Positions 1 to 6,987 of a stretch of DNA of 31,709 nt are shown in pieces. Below the pieces are notes generated by a model, which worked only from the letters and a program-made list of their open reading frames with translations, did no database searches and was not told the DNA's origin. The stretch comes from Thermodesulfovibrio sp. (GTDB lineage: Bacteria > Nitrospirota > Thermodesulfovibrionia > Thermodesulfovibrionales > JdFR-85): positions 6,086 to 37,794 of the forward strand of contig JALUAR010000217.1 of NCBI GenBank assembly GCA_027050975.1, written 5' to 3'. Both the position numbers and the translations under genes were made by a program. Numbering within the stretch: the first letter of the stretch is position 1; each line of letters begins with the position of its first letter.

Positions 1-1524
1 GCCGGAGTCTATTTTGGCAATATCCAGGACATTGTTTATCATATCCAGTAGATGTCTACCTGCAGTCTGGATATTTTTGATATATCTTTCCTGTTCCGGC
101 GTGAGGGAGCCGAATGTGCCTTCAAGGAGAACATCAGAGAAACCGAGAATCGAGTTCAGAGGGGTTCTGAACTCGTGACTCATATTGGCGATAAACCGTT
201 CTTTTATCTCGTTTGCCTTTCTGAGTTCACTGTTTAGTCTTTCAAGGGCCTCTGTCCTTTCGAATACCTTCTCTTCTAACATCTGATGCAGGGATTCCAG
301 TTCCTCTGACTTCTTCATTAACTCATTACGTAGGTGAGTAATTTCGGATATGTCTCTAAAGATAAAAACTCCGCCGGTGGTAAGACCGGTTTTGTCTGTT
401 AAAAGAGTTCCTTTCAGGATATATTCGAGCGGTCTGTCCTGATCATGAAGAATATCCGGGTTCATTGTTATGGTTAAACCATCGACTCGGCCATCTTTGT
501 CCAGACTTTTCTGTAGCTGTTCTTTGGCTTTCTGAGAAAGAAGGCTGCCTATGGGATGTCCTATGACATCCTCTTTCTTGACTTTCAGAGAGAAGAGATT
601 ATCACTGCAGTTTATTATGATTCCTTCATTGTCTGTTATAACTATAATGTCTGATGTATTGTTGAGTACCTCATCAAGCACCAGAGATTTGTTGAGCAAT
701 TCTTTGGCTATATGAGAGCCATGTAAGGCTATGCCTAGTATTCTTGAAAGAAGAGCTACTGCGGTTTTCTGTCTCGTAGAAAACCTTCGGGGCTTGAAGT
801 CATCAATAAAGAGGATACCATTGACTGTCTCATCATAAATAAGAGGAACAGCCAGTATTGCACGGATATTTTCAATCAAAAGGGAAGGATTGTTAAATTC
901 ATTTGTAAGAGTATCATTGATTTCTATAATTCGTTTTTCTTTGATAAGTCGCTCTGTAAGGCCTCCTGATATTATATTCCAGGTGGTATTTTCAATGAAC
1001 CTTCTGCTTAGTCCGGTATGGGTGATCAGCTGAATCTTATGGTCGCGATAAGCGACAATACTTCCTGCGGGAGCCTCTGTAATATCAAGGGCACATTTAA
1101 GAGCCTTTTTGAAAAATTCCCTGTCTTTGGAAAAGTCAAAGGTTCTTAGTGTTTCATCAATAGAGGTTACATTCTGTATGGTTTTAATGGATTCAACACG
1201 TGCCTTCTTCTGCCTTTCTATAAAGTCCCAAAGCAGCTTTGCCACAGGTGAACTGATGATTTCTATCTTCTTTCCGCTTTTCTCAAGGATAGAGTCAGAG
1301 ATCTGACTTTCTCCGGTGACATTAATCACCATATCTGGTCTGTATCTAAGAACCTCATCGATTGTGTTACAAACAGGAATTCCCCTCTTCATGGCCATCA
1401 AAGCTCCGGGAGCATCGGGCTTTCCCTCGTAAAGTGCTACCAGCTTTATATTGGGTTCGGTCGTTAAAAGTGATATTAATGCACTACCTGCTACGTTGCC
1501 CCCTGCTATTGCTACCCTTATCAT
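1..1524 (-). CDS. Histidine kinase with N-terminal Rossmann-like domain, GAF and PAS (partial, C-terminus off the window)
   Basis: Reading the minus strand from an ATG at 1524 gives 508 uninterrupted codons that run off the left edge. Residues about 1-115 look like an NAD(P)-binding Rossmann fold: VAIAGGNVAGSAL at the N-terminus (glycine-rich turn), then alternating strands and helices ending in DMVINVTGE. Residues about 125-275 fit a GAF domain, about 285-400 a PAS domain ending in GGVFIFRDISEI, then a coiled-coil linker and a HisKA domain with the phospho-accepting His near 450 in MSHEFRTPLN. The ATPase domain is beyond the edge. The start ATG overlaps the TGA of the HD-GYP gene (ATGA), so the two proteins are translationally coupled and probably form one signalling pathway. 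No transmembrane segment is seen, so it should be cytoplasmic. Kinase class is secure; the Rossmann assignment is from pattern only and its ligand is unknown. Confidence 0.88.
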   Translation of the reverse strand, partial: MIRVAIAGGNVAGSALISLLTTEPNIKLVALYEGKPDAPGALMAMKRGIPVCNTIDEVLRYRPDMVINVTGESQISDSILEKSGKKIEIISSPVAKLLWDFIERQKKARVESIKTIQNVTSIDETLRTFDFSKDREFFKKALKCALDITEAPAGSIVAYRDHKIQLITHTGLSRRFIENTTWNIISGGLTERLIKEKRIIEINDTLTNEFNNPSLLIENIRAILAVPLIYDETVNGILFIDDFKPRRFSTRQKTAVALLSRILGIALHGSHIAKELLNKSLVLDEVLNNTSDIIVITDNEGIIINCSDNLFSLKVKKEDVIGHPIGSLLSQKAKEQLQKSLDKDGRVDGLTITMNPDILHDQDRPLEYILKGTLLTDKTGLTTGGVFIFRDISEITHLRNELMKKSEELESLHQMLEEKVFERTEALERLNSELRKANEIKERFIANMSHEFRTPLNSILGFSDVLLEGTFGSLTPEQERYIKNIQTAGRHLLDMINNVLDIAKIDSG

Positions 1525-2549
1525 AATGTTCCCTCCTTGAAGTAGTGAGCTTCCACGTAAACTCCAGAAAAATCATCATTCATGACGGAAACCATCTCAA
1601 TAAAGTATGACAGGAGTTCCGGGTCCCATTGTCCGCTGTTGCGCTCTCTTTGCATGGTCTCGATGACCTCTATGTGTGACCGGCCTTCGCGGTACGGTCT
1701 CTCTGAAAGCATTGCATCGAAGGAATCAACAATAGAGAGTATCCTTGCATAAAGAGGTATCTCGTTTCCTTTAAGACCATCCGGGAATCCGGTTCCGTCC
1801 CATCTCTCGTGATGATGCCTGATTGCCGGAAGAATGGCCTTTAGAGAATGCAGTGGCTTACAGATTTCCTCCCCGATTAACGGGTGTTTCTTGATTATGT
1901 CAATCTCCTCTTTTGTCAATGGGGCAGGCTTTAAAAGAAGTGACTCACTGAGACCGATCTTCCCAATGTCATGCAGCAGCCCAGCCTTTCTTAGAGACTC
2001 CTGATCCTGTTGGGTCAGGCCAAGATAGGCACCGAATTCATAGGAAAACTCTCCCACTCTTGTCGAGTGACCTCTTGTGTAAGGATCTCTTGCTTCAAGG
2101 GCAACTGCTAAGGTTAGAATTATGTTTTCCGAATGTTCAAGTTCATCATAAAGGTGCTTTATTTTCAACAGTGAACGCATTTTTGCAATCAATTCCCTGG
2201 GCTCGAAGGGTTTGCTGATAAAATCGTCTGCTCCTGCCTCTATGCCTTTTATTTTGCTTTCCTTGTCGCGAAGGGCGGTAAGAAGAATGACCGGGAAAAA
2301 TCTGCGTCCGGCGAGGTCCTTTAAGGTATGACAGAGTTGGTAACCATCCATATCAGGCATCATAATATCTACAATTGCAATGTCAGGGTTAACCTCTTCG
2401 AACAGTTCAATTGCTCTCTTCGGATGCTGGGCCTTAAAAACCGCGTAACCTTCAGACTTAACCACTGCCTCAATAAGCTCGAGGTTAGAGAGAATATCAT
2501 CAACAATAAGGACGGTTGGCCTCCCCTGTAGAGTGTAACCGTTCTGCAT
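1521..2549 (-). CDS. Response regulator with HD-GYP cyclic-di-GMP phosphodiesterase domain (RpfG-like)
   Basis: 342 aa. Residues about 12-130 are a CheY-like receiver with the acidic pair at 17-18, phospho-acceptor Asp61 in VDIMMPDMDG, and Lys113 in ISKPFEP. Residues about 140-330 are an HD-GYP domain: His161, His193-Asp194 in LLHDIGKIGL, His222, and the HHERWDGTGFPDGL stretch around 246-259. The GYP signature reads GFP (254-256), a substitution that by itself does not argue against activity. The family hydrolyses c-di-GMP to pGpG or GMP, usually switched by phosphorylation of the receiver. It is first in an operon with the coupled kinase at 1-1524, its likely phosphodonor. No Shine-Dalgarno precedes the ATG; a consensus promoter ends 6 nt upstream, suggesting a leaderless message. 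Confidence 0.94.
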   Translation of the reverse strand: MQNGYTLQGRPTVLIVDDILSNLELIEAVVKSEGYAVFKAQHPKRAIELFEEVNPDIAIVDIMMPDMDGYQLCHTLKDLAGRRFFPVILLTALRDKESKIKGIEAGADDFISKPFEPRELIAKMRSLLKIKHLYDELEHSENIILTLAVALEARDPYTRGHSTRVGEFSYEFGAYLGLTQQDQESLRKAGLLHDIGKIGLSESLLLKPAPLTKEEIDIIKKHPLIGEEICKPLHSLKAILPAIRHHHERWDGTGFPDGLKGNEIPLYARILSIVDSFDAMLSERPYREGRSHIEVIETMQRERNSGQWDPELLSYFIEMVSVMNDDFSGVYVEAHYFKEGTL

Positions 2550-2555
2550 AGTATA

Positions 2556-2584
2556 ATTAAAACACTTTTTGATGGATTTGTCAA
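2556..2584 (-). promoter_or_regulatory. Sigma-70 type promoter of the HD-GYP/kinase operon, predicted leaderless
   Basis: On the minus strand a perfect TTGACA (2579-2584) is followed by a 17-nt spacer and TTTAAT (2556-2561). Six bases later comes the ATG at 2549, so transcription starting 7 nt past the -10 box would begin on the start codon itself. No purine-rich ribosome binding site lies between. Prediction from sequence only. Confidence 0.6.
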
Positions 2585-2599
2585 GAAAAATCTTTATAA

Positions 2600-2628
2600 T
2601 TGAGACGGTTTTAGTCCATTTCTAAAAT
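2600..2628 (+). promoter_or_regulatory. Candidate forward promoter in the divergent 2550-2777 intergenic region
   Basis: TTGAGA (2600-2605), 17-nt spacer, TAAAAT (2623-2628). It points toward the DUF523 gene, about 140 nt away, back to back with the HD-GYP operon promoter. It would give a long leader containing the small hairpin at 2722-2738, or a short separate transcript. A second -10-like box sits closer to the gene. Confidence 0.35.
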
Positions 2629-2721
2629 ATAACTTTAAGTTGCTTGGGCCTTCCTGTTTCTATTCATACAATTCATGACAAGCTGCCAATATCTTTCAGA
2701 TGGTTGCATTATCGTTTAAAT

Positions 2722-2738
2722 AAGCCGATATGCGGCTT
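2722..2738. repeat. Short inverted repeat upstream of the DUF523 gene
   Basis: AAGCCG and CGGCTT separated by five bases form a perfect 6-bp inverted repeat. It overlaps a possible -35 box (TTGATA, 2737-2742), so it may be an operator or an RNA hairpin in a longer leader. There is no T-tract after it, so it is not a terminator. Confidence 0.3.
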
Positions 2739-2764
2739 GATAAGTTTAAAAATCTCTTTTTATG

Positions 2765-2770
2765 TATAAT
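2765..2770 (+). promoter_or_regulatory. Consensus -10 box seven bases before the DUF523 start
   Basis: A perfect TATAAT ends 7 nt before the ATG at 2778 and no Shine-Dalgarno is present. The nearest -35-like hexamer (TTGATA, 2737-2742) is 22 nt away, which is too far for a good match, so promoter identity rests on the -10 box and on its resemblance to the layouts before the HD-GYP gene and ispG. Confidence 0.35.
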
Positions 2771-2777
2771 AATATGG

Positions 2778-3203
2778 ATGAAGATTGTTAGTGCCTGTCT
2801 TGTTGGTCTTAAAACCAGATATGACGGCTGCAGTCAGACAGAGGAAAGCTGTGTGGAGTTGTTGGTCTCTGGTAAAGCGATTCCACTCTGTCCCGAGCAG
2901 TTGGGAGGTCTTCCTACACCAAGGAAAAGGGCGGAAATCTCCGACAGTGACGGTAATGCTGTGCTTTCCGGTGACGCCTTAGTTATCAGTGAGGATGGTG
3001 AGGATTACACAGAGCATTTTATAAGAGGTGCCGAGGAGGTTTTGAAGATAGCTCTGCTGGTTGGATCGGAGGAGGCCATTCTTAAGGAAGGAAGTCCCTC
3101 CTGTGGAGTTGGTTACATAAAAAGAAATGGCAAGAAGGTGAAGGGGATGGGTGTTACAGCTGCTCTTCTTAAAAGCCGTGGCATAAAGGTGAGGGGACAA
3201 TGA
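2778..3203 (+). CDS. DUF523 family protein (YbbK-like), function unknown
   Basis: 141 aa from the ATG at 2778. The family signatures are in order: MKIVSACLVGLKTRYDG at the N-terminus, LCPEQLGGLPTPR near residue 37, and GSPSCGVG near 105, with conserved cysteines in each. The open frame extends upstream to an ATG at 2730, but that would add 16 residues before the block with which DUF523 proteins normally begin, so 2778 is preferred. No ribosome binding site is visible at either codon. The TGA overlaps the rhomboid ATG (ATGA), so the two genes are coupled. The conserved cysteines suggest metal or sulfur chemistry, but no activity is established for the family. Confidence 0.88.
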   Translation: MKIVSACLVGLKTRYDGCSQTEESCVELLVSGKAIPLCPEQLGGLPTPRKRAEISDSDGNAVLSGDALVISEDGEDYTEHFIRGAEEVLKIALLVGSEEAILKEGSPSCGVGYIKRNGKKVKGMGVTAALLKSRGIKVRGQ

Positions 3204-3865
3204 TTCCCTTTAAAGATGATAATCCGACCAGTACTTTTCCATTTTTTACCATTCTGTTGATTATTCTGAACTGTTTGGGCTTTGCAGTGGAGCTATTTCA
3301 TCCTTCTGGTTTGCAACGTCTTGTTTATCGGTATGGTGCTGTTCCGAGAGAGCTTTTAAGCTTTGATCCTGCAGCTTACATTAATATATTTACATCAATG
3401 TTCATGCATGGAGGGTTTGTTCATATCATTGGCAATATGCTCTATCTCTGGATCTTCGGGAACAATGTAGAGGATAGACTTGGCCATTTCAGGTTTCTTG
3501 TCTTTTATTTCAGTTCCGGTATTGTGGCTGCGTTCGCTCATGCCCTGTCTTCACCCTCTTCGACGATTCCCATGATCGGTGCTAGTGGTGCTATAGCAGG
3601 TATCCTCGGAGCTTACCTCTTGCTTTATCCGCATGCAAAGGTGCATACTTTAGTATTCTTTGGCTTTTTTGTTGATGTGATTCGAATCCCGGCTTTCATA
3701 GTCATAGGGTTTTGGGGAATTATCCAGATAATGAACGGGATTTTAAGCAAGGGATTTATGGCAGAAAGCGGAGTGGCATGGTTTGCTCATATTGGAGGAT
3801 TCCTCTTCGGCTTGCTGACCATACGAATATGGCTGCCAAAAAGGAGATATTTAAAAGTCTCTTAG
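3200..3865 (+). CDS. Rhomboid family intramembrane serine protease
   Basis: 221 aa integral membrane protein. Hydrophobic segments start at about residue 14 and continue to about 210, consistent with six membrane spans. The catalytic dyad is visible: Ser129 in GASGAIAG and His197 in WFAHIGGFLFG; the HxxxN motif gives His75 and Asn79. Rhomboids cleave transmembrane helices inside the membrane; the substrate cannot be told from sequence. The protein begins with a short cytoplasmic stretch (MIPFKDDNPT) typical of the small bacterial type. Its start overlaps the DUF523 stop by ATGA, and the zinc-ribbon receiver protein follows after 9 nt, so the three form one transcription unit. Confidence 0.93.
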   Translation: MIPFKDDNPTSTFPFFTILLIILNCLGFAVELFHPSGLQRLVYRYGAVPRELLSFDPAAYINIFTSMFMHGGFVHIIGNMLYLWIFGNNVEDRLGHFRFLVFYFSSGIVAAFAHALSSPSSTIPMIGASGAIAGILGAYLLLYPHAKVHTLVFFGFFVDVIRIPAFIVIGFWGIIQIMNGILSKGFMAESGVAWFAHIGGFLFGLLTIRIWLPKRRYLKVS

Positions 3866-3874
3866 GAGGTGAAT

Positions 3875-4753
3875 GTGTTAATAATCTGTCCCAAATGTAA
3901 GGTTAAGCTCAAAATTCCCGACGAAAAGGTCTCGCCAGAGGGAAGCAGATTCAGATGTCCCAGATGTAGCACAGTTTTACTTGTTAAAAAGCCGGTTAAA
4001 AGATTCAAAGAGCGTGATGACTCTCTTGTAATGATAGCCCACTCAGACCCCACCGTTGTCAATAAGGTATCCCGCATGCTTACATCTGAGGGGTACAGAG
4101 TTATAACCGCAAGCGATGGCATTGAAGCTATGGTTAAGTCATTGAAGGAGCATCCTTTTCTTGTGATAGTTGATGTGGCTCTGCCAAAGATTTATGGATT
4201 TGAGGTATGTAAGAGAATAAAGGAACGTAAAGAGACAGAGGATATTAAGGTAATACTTATAACCAGTGTATATGACAGATCAAGGTACAAAAGGGAACCC
4301 TCCTCTCTTTACGGTGCTGACGAGATGATTGAGGAGCCGGAGATTGAAAATCAGCTATTGGAGAAGATTCGACTCCTTAAGGAGGGCAAAAAGGAGGAAT
4401 ACAAAAAGGAGGAGCCATCATTGCAAGCTCCCTCTACTGTTTCACCACCACAGCAACAGTTCGAGCAACATTCTTATACTGAAACAAAGGTTGAATCCAC
4501 CGAGGATGCTGACATTCAGCGGGCCAGAAGACTTGTGAGAACAATCCTTTCGGATATCCTTCTTTATAATCCGAAACAGGTGGAAGAGTCAATAAGGAAT
4601 GGTACATTTAAGGAGGCTTTTAGCAACCAACTGAAGGAGGGGTATAAACTCTACCAGGCAAGAATCCCACAGGAGGTTAGAGACAAGGGGGATTTCTTTA
4701 ATGAGGAGATAGAGAAATTCCTGGAAGAAAAGAAAAGAAATATGGCGGAGTAA
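3875..4753 (+). CDS. Zinc-ribbon protein with degenerate response-regulator receiver
   Basis: 292 aa from GTG at 3875. The frame is open to a GTG at 3869, but that codon lies inside the AGGAGG ribosome binding site (3864-3869), whereas 3875 sits five bases after it. Residues 1-40 are an MJ0042-type zinc ribbon with Cys5-x2-Cys8 and Cys28-x2-Cys31. Residues about 50-165 resemble a CheY receiver: Asp58, Asp100 in VDVALPKIYG and Thr130 are kept, but the invariant Lys of the KP motif is Glu154 (EEP). A Gln/Pro/Ser-rich linker (about 175-210) leads to a charged helical C-terminus. Similar ribbon-receiver proteins occur in deltaproteobacteria and Nitrospirota; the role is unknown. With the Lys missing, ordinary phospho-switching is doubtful. 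Confidence 0.85.
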   Translation: MLIICPKCKVKLKIPDEKVSPEGSRFRCPRCSTVLLVKKPVKRFKERDDSLVMIAHSDPTVVNKVSRMLTSEGYRVITASDGIEAMVKSLKEHPFLVIVDVALPKIYGFEVCKRIKERKETEDIKVILITSVYDRSRYKREPSSLYGADEMIEEPEIENQLLEKIRLLKEGKKEEYKKEEPSLQAPSTVSPPQQQFEQHSYTETKVESTEDADIQRARRLVRTILSDILLYNPKQVEESIRNGTFKEAFSNQLKEGYKLYQARIPQEVRDKGDFFNEEIEKFLEEKKRNMAE

Positions 4754-4761
4754 AAATCCGA

Positions 4762-4776
4762 AAAAAGAAGCTTTTT
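4762..4776 (+). terminator. Weak AT-rich hairpin after the zinc-ribbon gene
   Basis: AAAAAG and CTTTTT with a three-base loop, 8 nt past the stop codon. The stem is A/T only apart from one G-C pair, so it is at best a weak terminator before the groESL promoter. Confidence 0.22.
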
Positions 4777-4830
4777 ATAGAAATCAACTGAAATCTGCCA
4801 TTTTTAGATATTATTCCCCAATTTATAAAC

Positions 4831-4860
4831 TTGCCCAATTCCGGTCAAACCTATTATATT
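4831..4860 (+). promoter_or_regulatory. groESL promoter
   Basis: TTGCCC (4831-4836), 18-nt spacer, TATATT (4855-4860), immediately followed by and touching the CIRCE operator. This is the usual geometry for an HrcA-repressed vegetative promoter. Confidence 0.6.
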
Positions 4861-4885
4861 AGCACTCGCTGGGAGAGAGTGCTAA
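4859..4885 (+). promoter_or_regulatory. CIRCE operator (HrcA binding site)
   Basis: TTAGCACTC (4859-4867), nine-base spacer, GAGTGCTAA (4877-4885): a perfect match to the CIRCE consensus. It lies over the predicted transcription start of groES and ends 32 nt before the start codon. HrcA, which must be encoded elsewhere, would repress the operon until heat stress titrates GroEL. Confidence 0.97.
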
Positions 4886-4917
4886 CAACAAAATTTAAAA
4901 AGAAAGGAGAGGTGCCT

Positions 4918-5181
4918 ATGAAGTTCAAACCACTTAAAGACAGGGTTTTCATCTCTTACACCGAGGAGGTGGAAAAGACTCCAGGTGGTATCTATGTTCC
5001 AGATACTGCCAAGGAGAAGCCCCAGAGGGGCAAGGTGGAGGCCATCGGATCTGAGGTGAAGGAGGTAAAGGTTGGTGATGAGGTGATGTTCGACAGGTAT
5101 GCTGGCTCCAAGGTGAAGGTGAATGGGTCCGAGTACCTGATAGTTAAGGAAGAAGACATTCTCGGTATAGTTGAAGAGTAA
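4918..5181 (+). CDS. groES: Co-chaperonin GroES
   Basis: 87 aa from the ATG at 4918, which has an AAAGGAGAGG ribosome binding site; the upstream in-frame extension would run through the CIRCE element and is not coding. The protein forms the heptameric lid of the GroEL folding chamber. The mobile loop reads EEVEKTPGGIYVPD with hydrophobic tripeptide IYV. The C-terminal EYLIVKEEDILGIVE is typical. The segment between the beta barrel and VKVGDEVMFDRYAG is about 8-10 residues shorter than in the common 95-97 aa GroES, so the roof hairpin is reduced, as in epsilonproteobacterial proteins. It is followed after 30 nt by groEL in the same operon. Confidence 0.97.
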   Translation: MKFKPLKDRVFISYTEEVEKTPGGIYVPDTAKEKPQRGKVEAIGSEVKEVKVGDEVMFDRYAGSKVKVNGSEYLIVKEEDILGIVEE

Positions 5182-5211
5182 AAATTCTAATCGAATAAGG
5201 AGGTTGATACA

Positions 5212-6837
5212 ATGGCTGCAAAACAGTTGATCTTTAACGAAGAGGCAAGAAATTCCATTCTCAAGGGTGTTACCATTCTTACGGATGCTGTAAAGGCCAC
5301 ACTTGGCCCCAAGGGAAGGAATGTAATTATTGACAGAAAGTTTGGAGCACCGAACATTACCAAAGACGGTGTTACCGTTGCAAAGGAGATCGAGCTTCAG
5401 GATCCCTTTGAGAACATGGGTGCCCAGCTGGTAAGAGAGGTGGCTTCAAAGACCTCTGACACAGCTGGTGATGGTACCACCACTGCTACGGTACTGGCTT
5501 ATGCTATCTATCGCGAGGGTATGAAGAATGTTGCTGCCGGTGCCAACCCAATGGATCTTAAGAGGGGTATTGAGAAGGCTGTTGAGGTTGCAGTTGAGGA
5601 GCTTAAGAAACTGAGCAAGCCTGTTCAGGAGAAGAAGGAGATTGCCCAGGTTGGTACCATCTCTGCAAACAATGATCCCTCCATTGGTGAGCTGATTGCA
5701 GATGCAATGGACAAGGTTGGCAAAGACGGTGTTATCACCGTTGAAGAGGCCAAAAGCATGGCAACCACTTTAGATGTGGTTGAGGGTATGCAGTTTGACA
5801 GGGGATACATCTCTCCTTACTTTATAACCGATCCCGAGAGGATGGAGTGCAACCTAGAGGATGTGTTCATCCTCATTCATGACAAGAAGATCTCCAGCAT
5901 GCGTGACCTCATTCCTCTGCTTGAGCAGATTGCCAAGATGGGCAAGCCACTGCTTGTGATTGCTGAGGATGTTGAGGGTGAGGCACTGGCAACTCTGGTG
6001 GTGAACAAACTCCGTGGTACACTGCAGGTCTGTGCTGTCAAGGCCCCTGGCTTTGGCGAAAGAAGGAAGGCAATGCTTGAGGATATTGCAATCCTCACAG
6101 GTGGTCAGGTGATCTCCGAAGACCTTGGTATGAAGCTTGAGAATGTGAAGATCAGCGACCTCGGTCGTGCCAAGAAGGTGACAATTGACAAGGAGAACAC
6201 CACCATTGTTGAGGGTGCAGGTGATCCTGCAAAGATTCAGGGCCGTATCAAACAGATCAAGACCCAGATTGAGGAGACAACCTCAGATTATGACAGGGAA
6301 AAGCTTCAGGAGCGTCTTGCCAAACTGGCTGGTGGTGTGGCAGTAATCAATGTGGGTGCTGCTACAGAGACAGAGATGAAGGAGAAGAAGGCAAGGGTTG
6401 AGGATGCACTGCATGCCACAAGGGCAGCTGTTGAAGAGGGTATTGTCCCTGGCGGTGGCGTGGCTCTGCTGAGGTGTCTCAAAGCTGTTGAGGAGCTTAA
6501 GCTCGAGGGTGACCAGCAGATTGGTGTTGAGATCATCAAGAAGGCCCTTGAGGAGCCTATCAAGCAGATAGTAAACAATGCTGGTCTTGAAGGCTCCATA
6601 ATCGTTGAGAAGGTGAAGGTATCAGACGATCCGAACTTCGGATTTGATGCCCAGAAGGAAGAGTACACAGACATGATGGCTGCCGGTATAATTGACCCAA
6701 CAAAGGTCACCAGAACAGCTCTGCAGAATGCTGCTTCAGTGGCATCGCTGCTTCTGACCACCGCTGTGATGATTACAGAGTTGCCTGAGAAGGAAGAGAA
6801 GATGCCAGGCGCTGGTGCAGGAATGGATATGTACTAA
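5212..6837 (+). CDS. groEL: 60 kDa chaperonin GroEL
   Basis: 541 aa, ATP-driven folding chamber working with GroES. Family hallmarks are the N-terminal AAKQLIFNEEAR block, the nucleotide-binding TLGPKGRNV and DTAGDGTTTAT motifs, KAPGFGERRK in the apical domain, and VEEGIVPGGGVALLR in the equatorial domain. The C-terminus ends KMPGAGAGMDMY, so the Gly-Met tail is short. Translation starts at an ATG with AAGGAGG upstream. The codon use is visibly more biased (GGT, GTT, CTG, AAG) than in neighbours, as expected for a highly expressed gene. It is the last gene before a strong terminator. Confidence 0.99.
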   Translation: MAAKQLIFNEEARNSILKGVTILTDAVKATLGPKGRNVIIDRKFGAPNITKDGVTVAKEIELQDPFENMGAQLVREVASKTSDTAGDGTTTATVLAYAIYREGMKNVAAGANPMDLKRGIEKAVEVAVEELKKLSKPVQEKKEIAQVGTISANNDPSIGELIADAMDKVGKDGVITVEEAKSMATTLDVVEGMQFDRGYISPYFITDPERMECNLEDVFILIHDKKISSMRDLIPLLEQIAKMGKPLLVIAEDVEGEALATLVVNKLRGTLQVCAVKAPGFGERRKAMLEDIAILTGGQVISEDLGMKLENVKISDLGRAKKVTIDKENTTIVEGAGDPAKIQGRIKQIKTQIEETTSDYDREKLQERLAKLAGGVAVINVGAATETEMKEKKARVEDALHATRAAVEEGIVPGGGVALLRCLKAVEELKLEGDQQIGVEIIKKALEEPIKQIVNNAGLEGSIIVEKVKVSDDPNFGFDAQKEEYTDMMAAGIIDPTKVTRTALQNAASVASLLLTTAVMITELPEKEEKMPGAGAGMDMY

Positions 6838-6851
6838 AATAGAGACAAACC

Positions 6852-6884
6852 AAAAAGGCGGTGCCGAAGGGCACCGCCTTTTTT
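6852..6884 (+). terminator. Rho-independent terminator of groESL
   Basis: A GC-rich stem (AAGGCGGTGCC / GGCACCGCCTT) with a GAAG tetraloop, flanked by A-run and T-run that extend the pairing to 14 bp and give the usual U-tract. It starts 15 nt after the groEL stop and is the clearest terminator in the window. Confidence 0.96.
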
Positions 6885-6987
6885 ATTGTGAATGATCCGC
6901 TTTTAAATCTGCGTTACGCCGCGGTTGTTTTATACCCTCGGTATTGCTCTTTTAGGTTATACTAATTATGAAAGATCAGGAAGAGAT

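Noticed and set aside
2730..2777. Upstream ATG for the DUF523 gene
   Set aside because: It adds residues not typical of the family and has no ribosome binding site.
4831..4917. Longer groES reading from an upstream start
   Set aside because: It would translate the promoter and CIRCE operator; the ATG at 4918 has a good ribosome binding site and the standard N-terminus.
6306..6761. 151-codon open frame antisense to groEL
   Set aside because: It is a shadow of the strongly biased groEL codons; its serine-rich translation has no recognisable domain.
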